NCBI RefSeq assembly: GCF_050016015.1
Contig: NZ_JBNHEQ010000220.1
Coordinates: forward strand, 8,655 to 72,654
Direction of reading: 5' to 3'
DNA from: Trichodesmium sp002260545
GTDB lineage: Bacteria; Cyanobacteriota; Cyanobacteriia; Cyanobacteriales; Microcoleaceae
DNA: 64,000 bases
Made by a program: the position numbers and the translations under genes. Under the pieces are notes generated by a model, which was not told where the DNA came from, searched no databases, and saw only the letters and a list, made by a program, of their open reading frames with translations. Shown in pieces: positions 54,961-62,400 of this stretch (the stretch's first letter is position 1; each line of letters opens with the position of its first letter).

Positions 54961-56178
54961 CTTACGGCTGCTCCTCGTCTTGTTTAATGTCTCGGACTGC
55001 CCGCCCGCGACTATACCAAAAAGTGATAGTTGAATCGGATTTTCTGCTACTGTTTCTTTGACTGTTTCAACCTTGGTTTTCAGTTCAACAACTTCTAAAA
55101 TATTAATAGCAGCATTAATATCACGGTCATGGAAAGTTCCACAATTGAGACAAGTCCATTCCCTAACATTTAATTCTTTCTTGCCACCACGAAAACCACA
55201 ATTAGAGCATTTTTGACTCGTAGGTTCCCAGCGGTTAATTACCTTAAACTCACGACCATACTTTTCACATTTAGCCTCAGTCAAAGTCCTAAATTGTCTC
55301 CAACCTAAATCAATAATTGCTTTGGCTAATTTGCGGTTACGAACCATTCCAGACACATTCAAATCTTCTAAAACAATCGTGTTGTACTTTCTTACTAAAT
55401 TAGTAGACAACTTATGTAGAAAATCTGTACGAATATCCTTAATTTTGGTGTGTAGTCTAGCTATTTTCAGTCTATGTTTTTCACGACGTTTACTGCCTGG
55501 CTCAGTGTTGGCAAACTTTCTTTGAAACTTAGCTAATTTCTTTAGATTCTTTTTTAGAGGCTTTGGTGCTAGTATCTTTTCACCATTACTTAAAGTTGCA
55601 AATGTCGAGATGCCTAAGTCTATACCAATATAATTATCAGTTTTAGGGAGAGATTCAGGACTAATTTCTACTACAAAACTGGCAAAATAGCGATTAGCTG
55701 AATCTCTAATAATTGTTAGAGATGTAGGCTTACTAGCTAATGGTCTTGACCAAACTATTTTTATCTTACCTACTTTTGGTAGATAGATTTTATCTTGGCT
55801 AACTTGATAATTAGCACCTACAAATCTTGCAGTTTGCTTTGACCTTCTTGACTTAAACTTAGGTGGTTTAACCTTAATTCCTTTCCTTTTACCTTTGCAA
55901 CTATCAAAGAAGTTTTTATATGCCCGATCTAAATCTTTGAGAGATTGTTGTAATGGAGTAGATGCAACTTCCTTTAACCAAGTCAGTTCTTGCTTGGCCT
56001 GAGTTATAAATTGTTTAGTCAAGTCCACATAGCTAGGTTTTCTTTGGCCGTTAGAATATACTTGGTTACAATGTGCTAATGTACTATTCCAAACGTATCT
56101 ACAACAACCAAATAGTTGATTTAATTTGGTTATTTGGACATGATTAGGATAGATACGGTACTTGTATCTGGACTTCAA
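54880..56178 (-). CDS. tnpB: RNA-guided endonuclease TnpB (OrfB family)
   Basis: The 432-residue protein has the split RuvC nuclease: IGIDLGIS (about residues 183-190), TIVLEDLNVSGM (about 266-277) and HDRDINAAINIL (about 350-361). Between them lies the CSNCG...CLNCG zinc ribbon (about 322-345). These acidic residues are all present, so it may be active. TnpB binds a guide RNA that is transcribed from its own 3' end and right end; that region is 54830-54880 here. A long basic N-terminal part (about 1-130) precedes the fold. A GTG/ATG choice is not needed: ATG 56178 gives MKSRYKYRIYP. Confidence 0.9.
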   Translation of the reverse strand: MKSRYKYRIYPNHVQITKLNQLFGCCRYVWNSTLAHCNQVYSNGQRKPSYVDLTKQFITQAKQELTWLKEVASTPLQQSLKDLDRAYKNFFDSCKGKRKGIKVKPPKFKSRRSKQTARFVGANYQVSQDKIYLPKVGKIKIVWSRPLASKPTSLTIIRDSANRYFASFVVEISPESLPKTDNYIGIDLGISTFATLSNGEKILAPKPLKKNLKKLAKFQRKFANTEPGSKRREKHRLKIARLHTKIKDIRTDFLHKLSTNLVRKYNTIVLEDLNVSGMVRNRKLAKAIIDLGWRQFRTLTEAKCEKYGREFKVINRWEPTSQKCSNCGFRGGKKELNVREWTCLNCGTFHDRDINAAINILEVVELKTKVETVKETVAENPIQLSLFGIVAGGQSETLNKTRSSRKTGRKKPASSNESSTHPESFVQLSLFD

Positions 56179-56295
56179 TGTTTTGGCCTCTTACTTTTCA
56201 GATCACACAACAAAACATTAAGTAATTTTATTATAGTATAGGTTGGCATTCATCCCGACGCTCCCTTACAGGAAAACGCGGGTCTTCTGCCAACA

Positions 56296-56523
56296 TTAGA
56301 TAAATTGTTGTTGTACAGAGATATTTTTTTGACTGGTTGGTAAAATTAAACATTCAGCTAAAGTAATAGGAGAAGTAATAACACGGATTGAATGGGACTC
56401 AATATAATTGAATACCTCATCTATAATTAAAAAATAATTAGGATTGCTTTCAACATAATAAATAATCGGAGCCGAATCTAAAAAAATCCGATTTAGCTGT
56501 TCTAAAACAGTCTCAATTTTCAT
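56296..56523 (-). pseudogene. PIN-domain toxin truncated by the TnpB transposon
   Basis: Only 75 residues remain. They include the N-terminal PIN opening IFLDSAPIIYYVE with catalytic Asp, and the glutamate-containing ITSPITLAECL. PIN toxins are ribonucleases of about 130-140 residues whose later acidic residues are needed for activity, and here these are lost beyond 56296. Just upstream lies the antitoxin gene. The toxin should be dead. Confidence 0.75.
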
Positions 56524-56537
56524 AGAATTTCAACAAT

Positions 56538-56771
56538 TTATTGTTCTCGTTGTTGCCATTCTTGACGTAATTCGCTAACCCATTCTTGAGCATCTTTTCC
56601 CTCTAAGATATTAGGTAATATTCCTCGTAAATCAGACAAACTATGTTTAGAGGTTTTGGGAAGAATTGTCTGACGCTTCAATTGTTCTGTAGTATAGGTA
56701 ATGATTTGAAACTTTTCTTCTATAGTAAGCTGCTCAATTTCTTGTAATATTTTTGTTAATAAAGGACTCAT
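56538..56771 (-). CDS. Antitoxin of a VapBC-type pair
   Basis: The 77-residue protein has EQLTIEEKFQIITYTTEQLKRQ followed by SLSDLRGILPNILEGKDAQEWV and a basic tail SELRQEWQQREQ. This is the usual shape of small cyanobacterial antitoxins that accompany PIN toxins. It precedes the toxin by 14 bases in the same orientation. With its toxin destroyed it is an orphan. Confidence 0.65.
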   Translation of the reverse strand: MSPLLTKILQEIEQLTIEEKFQIITYTTEQLKRQTILPKTSKHSLSDLRGILPNILEGKDAQEWVSELRQEWQQREQ

Positions 56772-56874
56772 TAGTTTAATCTCCAGAAATAGTCTAACTA
56801 CTATTATGTGGCAATTGGGTTTAATTATGTTATATTGGAATATAAGTATTGCAGCCTAATCGCGATGTATCGTC

Positions 56875-59734
56875 ATGACTCATGATTTTGTCAAGCCTAA
56901 GAAAATAGGTGGACTTGATACCAACACCCATGCTGGACAAAGAAGTCCATTTGCTAGTCGTCCTTTTTTAGCAACTCCTAGAAGTCAGCCACAGCCCCAA
57001 GACATACAAACAATGCGAGAACGGGCGGCACGATACCAAGCTGCAAATCCTCATATTTATGGCACTTCAGCTCAAACTCAAACGGTTCAAAGACAAGCCT
57101 CAGAGACGGAAGAAGAAAGTCTCCAGATGAAGGCCAATGAGTCTGTTCAAGGAAGGCCAGAACAGCTTGACCTCCAAACATTGATTAGGCAAAGAGCGGC
57201 ACGACTCGATACACCGCTACAACGGATGATGAAAGTTCAAACTAAATCTTTTCAGACTAAGTTCCAGACTAAGCTAACGGTCGGGAAACCGGGGGACAAA
57301 TACGAACAAGAAGCAGACAACATGGCCGCTAAAGTTATGGCCATGCCAGAGACGGAGCAGAAAATATCTCAGAAAACTGAATTAGCTCCCAAGCAAGAGG
57401 AATCTGAAGTTCAAATGCGATCGCTGGCCGATTCTATCACCTCTGTTGGTCAGGGACAATTGACGGGTGAGCCACAGTCTGTTGTGCAGAATAAAGAAGG
57501 CCAATCTTCAAACAAACCAGGTCTGGAAAGTCGTTTAGCCAGTCAGCAGGGTCAGGGAAGTCCTCTACCGGATGAAACGCGCAACTTTATGGAGTCGCGG
57601 TTTGGGGCGGACTTTGGTAATGTGCGGGTACATACGGGCTCCCAGGCGGTGCAGATGAATAAGGAGTTGGGGGCGCAGGCGTTTACTCACGGGAATGATG
57701 TTTACTTTAATTCTGGGAAGTTTAATCCTGGGTCGAGTAGTGGTCAGGAGTTGTTAGCCCATGAGTTGACCCATACCATTCAACAAACGGGAGGGAAAAC
57801 CTCAAAATCAAACGTTCAAAAGTCCTCCAAAGCCAACAAAGTCCAAACGAAGCCGAGCATGACTCCCTTGACGGAGGAAGAAATACAAGATTTATACCAA
57901 TTCTTCTCAGCATTCCTAAGTTTATTAAACGAAGAAAAAACACAAAACGAAGAAACAACACAAAACGAAGAAACAACACAAAACGCAGAAACAACACAAA
58001 ACGAAGAAACAACACAAAACGAAGAAACAACACAAAACGAAGAAACAACACAAAACGAAGAAACAACACAAAACGAAGAAACAACACAAAACGAANNNNN
58101 NNNNNNNNNNNNNNNNNNNNNNNNNNNNNNNNNNNNNNNNNNNNNNNNNNNNNNNNNNNNNNNNNNNNNNNNNNNNNNNNNNNNNNNNNNNNNNNAACAC
58201 AAAACGAAGAAACAACACAAAACGAAGAAACAACACAAAACGAAGAAACACCAGAAAGCGAAGAAACAACACAAAACGAAGAAACACCAGAAAGCGAAGA
58301 AACACCAGAAAGCGAAGAAACTGATGATGGTGGTGGTGGTGGTGGTGGCGGTGGTGCTGTGGGTGGTGCTGTGGGTGGTGCTGTGGGTGGTGCTGTGGGT
58401 GTTGGTGGTGGTGGTGCTGTGGGTGGTGCTGTGGGTGTTGGTGGTGGTGGTGCAGATGGTCATGGGGATCATGAGAATTCTCAAAATGAAATGGAAGAAC
58501 AGGAGGAAGAAAATGATCGATCTGAAGAGGAGAAAGAGGAAGATTTAGAATCTGCTAAGAACAGATTACAAGAAATTCTTGACAAATCTAAAAAGACAAC
58601 AGAAGTCGAAAAGCATTTTCCTGCTGTTAAAGAAGAATTTCAACTCAAGGATATTAGGTGGGAAAACCTACTCACGCCTGATTCTGCCTTGGTCATAGAA
58701 ATTAATCCTCAGGACCGACTTGACTTGACACCAAATAAAATCATAGTTGATTTAAATATACTTTTTGGTCTACCATCCCAGCCTGTGGAATATACACCGG
58801 GTTGGATCAAGACTCCTGAGGGAGATCAGTCAGTTGGAAACAAAATGGAAGGGAGAATAGGGCCTTATCACATAATAGGACATGGGCCAGAGGATCTCGG
58901 ATTACTAACTGCTTATTTACCGACACACTCATCATTACCTGGTGACAGGAAATATATAAGAGGTCATCTTCTTAATCATCACCTTGGAGGAAACGGATAC
59001 AACGAAAATCTTTATCCCATCACTGCTACAGCAAATGCACGGCATCTTAATCAAGTAGAAAAACATGTAAAAAGATGGGTTGATACAGAAAATTCTTGGG
59101 TTCATTACATAGTAGAAGTTGATGAAAAAGAAGTTTATCTCGCTCAGGGAGATATCACTAACAACGTGATTAATGCTGATTTTATTTGTTATGCATATAA
59201 ATTGGATACTGATGGAAGGGAGGTATGGGATGGTACTCAGATCCATGGAAGAAGGATTGAGTCAAGATTGAATATTAGTAGTTCAGGAAATAATGGTTGT
59301 CCTGCTCAAAATTCTCCAGGTCAAGCAAGATCATTGTCAAATGAAGAATGTATAAACGAACTAGATACACCTAATAATGAAAACGAACTAGATATACCTA
59401 ATAATGAAAACGAACTAGATATACCTAATAATGAAAACGAACTAGATACACCTAATAATGAAAACGAACTAGATANNNNNNNNNNNNNNNNNNNNNNNNN
59501 NNNNNNNNNNNNNNNNNNNNNNNNNNNNNNNNNNNNNNNNNNNNNNNNNNNNNNNNNNNNNNNNNNNNNNNNNNNAATGAAAACGAACTAGATATACCTA
59601 ATAATGAAAACGAACTAGATATACCTAAGAATGTTAATCCACCTGATAATGAAATTGAAAATATGCTCGATGCCACCGGCGAATGTAATGGGTGTAGTAT
59701 GGATAAAGGTTTATTTGATCAGGTTGTTGGTTGA
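56875..59734 (+). CDS. DUF4157 cargo protein with candidate nuclease domain (two assembly gaps)
   Basis: This is the eCIS-associated effector. Residues 1-130 are disordered and Gln-rich. The GDKYEQEADNMAAKVM motif (about 140-155) and the DUF4157 core follow, LPDETRNFMESRFGADFGNV to AFTHGNDVYFNSGKFNPGSS, then HELTHTIQ (about 297-304). Next are TTQNEE repeats (gap 1), a Gly/Ala/Val stretch, and a domain with IRGHLLNHHLGGNGYNENLYPI and NARHLNQVEKHVKRWV. This last part resembles HNH/His-Me-finger non-specific nucleases. NELDIPNNE repeats with gap 2 follow, and the end is DQVVG. The frame changes at both gaps because each run of 100 N is a placeholder. Confidence 0.8.
58096..58195. other. Assembly gap 1 (100 N)
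   Basis: It lies inside an 18-base repeat coding TTQNEE. The left flank ends after caaaacgaa and the right begins aacacaaaac, so a perfect repeat would need 5+18k bases. This is not 100, which explains the frame change from 1 to 3. Confidence 0.95.
59476..59575. other. Assembly gap 2 (100 N)
   Basis: It lies inside a 27-base repeat coding NELDIPNNE. The true length should be 8+27k bases. The frame goes from 3 to 2 across it. Confidence 0.95.
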
Positions 59735-59849
59735 TGTGATGGATGATTCAGAAACACAGAAACCAATAATTTTCACAAATGAAGATAATTCAATATAATA
59801 GTGAATAAAACTTATGAAAAATACAAGTTATATATAGCAATTTCATTCA

Positions 59850-60437
59850 ATGGTAGCTAGTCTTAAAAATAACTCTGCTATTGATGTTTATCTATATAAT
59901 TTTAATCCTCCAGCAACAAAAGAGGAATTAAATGAAGCGCAAAGCAAATTTAATCTTACCTCGGCAATGATTGATTTTTATAGTGAAGCAAATGGTATCA
60001 CTATTGAATGGGAAAAGGAAGTTCCGGAAGGAGGGTTAATCGCTGGAATGATTGATTTATTGCCAATTCAGGAAGTATTTAGGGATTGGAAAGATAATAT
60101 TTATTTTGATGAAAATGATCCTTGTAAAGCATTACATCCCATAGACTATTTTATTGGCAATGCTTGTGCAGGACTTTATTTAGATGGCTCAGATAATCCC
60201 GAAATCTATTATTACTATCGGGGTCGAAGAATTAGACCATTAGGTGTAGATTTCGAGGGCTATCTTCAACTGTTACTTAAATCTCGTGGTTTTTGGTATT
60301 GGCAACTAGCTATTGCTGGCCCTGAAGACATTGACCCTTCTGCAACTATGTCCAGAGAAGAAAGAAACTTTCGAGAAATTATGCCACAGCTTTTTCCAGA
60401 CTTTAATCAATCAGACTTTCAACGGCTAGAACAATGA
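59850..60437 (+). CDS. SMI1/KNR4 (SUKH) family protein, candidate immunity
   Basis: The 195-residue protein has the SUKH pattern. TKEELNEAQSKFNLTSAMIDFY SEANGITIEW (about residues 24-55) gives the helix and the GxxxxW-type motif, and INNxIYFDENDP-like and LDGSDNPEIYYYYRGRR parts form the sheet. SUKH proteins are immunity proteins of nuclease and other toxins, or regulators of cell-wall synthesis in fungi. It starts 115 bases after the stop of the effector gene. No signal peptide is present, as expected for a cytosolic immunity protein. Confidence 0.72.
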   Translation: MVASLKNNSAIDVYLYNFNPPATKEELNEAQSKFNLTSAMIDFYSEANGITIEWEKEVPEGGLIAGMIDLLPIQEVFRDWKDNIYFDENDPCKALHPIDYFIGNACAGLYLDGSDNPEIYYYYRGRRIRPLGVDFEGYLQLLLKSRGFWYWQLAIAGPEDIDPSATMSREERNFREIMPQLFPDFNQSDFQRLEQ

Positions 60438-60522
60438 AAATATTTCACAGTATTCCACATTTTTGAGATACTTTAGTTATTGCGATCGCGAATCTTCATA
60501 GGTTATTCAATACTAAACTATC

Positions 60523-61653
60523 ATGGGTACGCTAATTCAGTCTGTTGCTTCCCTCGATCACTTCCAACTTTGGCCTAATTCTAACTCCCCCGTTTATCTT
60601 CAGACCGCAACTGTTACCCTAATTCAACAGGATGAGGAAATCATCGAGTGTCGCCTGACTTTTGGGGTTACTCCTGAACTCTACCATCGTATTGACACTG
60701 AAGCACTGTTCAACCTCAAGCCTGAAGTTCGGACTATGTTAAGCAATGGCCACTTCCAACCTCAACTCGATATCCATATTGAAGCCACTCTCAAACCTGA
60801 TTTACTTCCTCTGCTTCTCCAACAGGCGATCAACGCCGAAGAAGCGGCTTTTTATATTTCTAACCTCAGTCAAAAGCAAGCATCCTCACCAGACAGCTAT
60901 ACACTCCCTGAGACTGACCATCCTTACACTTTGTTAGAAACTGAAAATTGGTTGGCCTTGTCTGTGGTACAACATCAAAATTCAGGAGAAATAGGCTACC
61001 GCACGTTTTGGTCTTATGTCAATCCTCAGACTTTAAATCGTAATTCTATTTCCAGTGAAGAATTATCTGAAAATATCACCCGCTTTTTTACCGATGTCCT
61101 TGGTGGAAGTTTGGATAGTGCGATGCAAGAATTTGCCGATGAAACCGTCGGAAAAATTTCTAACTTTTTTCAAGAACTTACCTTAAAATCTTCTCCAAAT
61201 CCTTCTATTTTTCAGACAGTTCTCAACTTTTTTACCGAAGATGACTGGCCATTTACTAAAATTCAAGGTGATTCTGCTTTACGTTTGGCCTTTCAAGGAA
61301 AAAATGGTACTTGGGACTGTTACGCCAAAGTTAGGGAACCACAACAACAGTTCGTTTTCTATTCTGTTTGTTCGGTTAATAAACCAGAAAATAAACGACA
61401 GGCGATTGGAGAATTCATCACCCGTGCCAACTATGACATGATTATAGGAAACTTTGAATTTGATTTCACAGATGGAGAAATTCGCTACAAAACTGGAATT
61501 GACGTACAAGGGGATAGACTGAGTTTTGCTTTAATCAAACAGATGGTCTATACCAACGTGATGATGATGGACCAATATTTACCAGGAATTCAGGCTGTTC
61601 TCTCTGAAAACCTCTCGCCCCTCGAAGCAATTACCCAGATCGAAGCTAGCTAA
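60523..61653 (+). CDS. YbjN-domain protein of the injection locus
   Basis: The 376-residue protein has an N-terminal beta-rich half (LTFGVTPELYHRIDTEALFN). The C-terminal part (about residues 240-370) resembles the YbjN domain: TKIQGDSALRLAFQGKNGTW, RQAIGEFITRANYDMIIGNF and FALIKQMVYTNVMMMDQYLP. YbjN has the fold of type III secretion chaperones, and its proximity to the effector suggests a chaperone or loading role. This is an inference, and YbjN-containing proteins in cyanobacteria mostly have no assigned function. Confidence 0.6.
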   Translation: MGTLIQSVASLDHFQLWPNSNSPVYLQTATVTLIQQDEEIIECRLTFGVTPELYHRIDTEALFNLKPEVRTMLSNGHFQPQLDIHIEATLKPDLLPLLLQQAINAEEAAFYISNLSQKQASSPDSYTLPETDHPYTLLETENWLALSVVQHQNSGEIGYRTFWSYVNPQTLNRNSISSEELSENITRFFTDVLGGSLDSAMQEFADETVGKISNFFQELTLKSSPNPSIFQTVLNFFTEDDWPFTKIQGDSALRLAFQGKNGTWDCYAKVREPQQQFVFYSVCSVNKPENKRQAIGEFITRANYDMIIGNFEFDFTDGEIRYKTGIDVQGDRLSFALIKQMVYTNVMMMDQYLPGIQAVLSENLSPLEAITQIEAS

Positions 61654-61748
61654 AGTATTGATAATTCATTAAGCAGAATAGAAAAAGGAGTCAAAAAATA
61701 AAGTTTTAATTAACACTAATTCTTCATTTTTTTGCAACAAAACAAAAA

Positions 61749-62363
61749 TTAAAAATAATTATTTATTCTATTTATATCTGGATTAATTCCTATAGGAAAC
61801 TTACGATTATTTCTAGTCTTTTTGCGGTTATCTAAACTATCAATTTCACGACGAACTTGAGAAAGGGTATCAGAAACTTGATTTTTTGTACCATCATAAC
61901 CAAGTGATTTTGAAGGTTTATTATGCTCTGTTTCTTTAAGTATTAAACTATCAATTACAGCTCTTACAGGTGTTCCATCACTCAGAAACATTGTCAGCTT
62001 ATAATTCAGTCGTTCAATAAAGCAACTCCGAAGATAAATTTGATCTCCCCAAATAAATTTATAAATAGGTGGAGATTCTTTTCCCTGGGCAAATTCCACA
62101 GCTTTCCGAAACGGATCGATAAAAGTTGTCACAACATTCAATCCAGATTCATAAGTATCAAATAAAATATTATTAATTGTTACTTGGTAGGGTTTAGTAT
62201 GAGAAAAGCTAACTTTAGGAACTCCAGTATTATTATCTCTTGAGCCAGGATTATCTGCAATTTGTACAACTCTTTCAAATACTAATTCTTTGGGATTAAA
62301 CATAAATATAATATCCGGCGCATTATCCTGACATTTTAAAATAGCCTTAACAAGTTGTGTCAT
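61749..62363 (-). CDS. Injection-system tube/LysM-type protein (Afp7 type)
   Basis: The 204-residue protein has IIFMFNPKELVFERVVQIADN, then GVPKVSFSHTKPYQVTINNILFDTYESG and FRSCFIERLNYKLTMFLSDGTPVRAVID. These match the N-terminal domain of CIS tube-binding proteins that join tube and baseplate. The usual C-terminal LysM tail is replaced by a charged stretch (RRKKTRNNRKFPIG), so it may be shorter than many. Its start has a gtgtcat-type context with an aggaga ribosome site. It lies next to the repeat protein on the same strand. Confidence 0.8.
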   Translation of the reverse strand: MTQLVKAILKCQDNAPDIIFMFNPKELVFERVVQIADNPGSRDNNTGVPKVSFSHTKPYQVTINNILFDTYESGLNVVTTFIDPFRKAVEFAQGKESPPIYKFIWGDQIYLRSCFIERLNYKLTMFLSDGTPVRAVIDSLILKETEHNKPSKSLGYDGTKNQVSDTLSQVRREIDSLDNRKKTRNNRKFPIGINPDINRINNYF

Positions 62364-62400
62364 AATATTCTCCTTAAAAAAAATTAATTATAATATATAT

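Larger units (their letters stand above)
54830..56292. mobile_element. IS200/IS605-type transposon with tnpB only
   Basis: The right end, read on the minus strand, stops at tcaa (54833-54830), the cleavage motif used by this class. A hairpin (tgggattcccgcactgtact...) precedes it. The left end has a hairpin (catcccgacgctcccttac...gcgggtcttc, 56252-56287). There is no tnpA transposase inside, so it needs one from elsewhere. It has cut a PIN-toxin gene at the left. Confidence 0.75.

Noticed and set aside
57816..58484. Minus-strand frames rich in F, L, C and V around the first N-gap
   Set aside because: Reverse reading of the 18-base repeats and of the Gly/Ala/Val stretch; includes the N-run. 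Not a gene.
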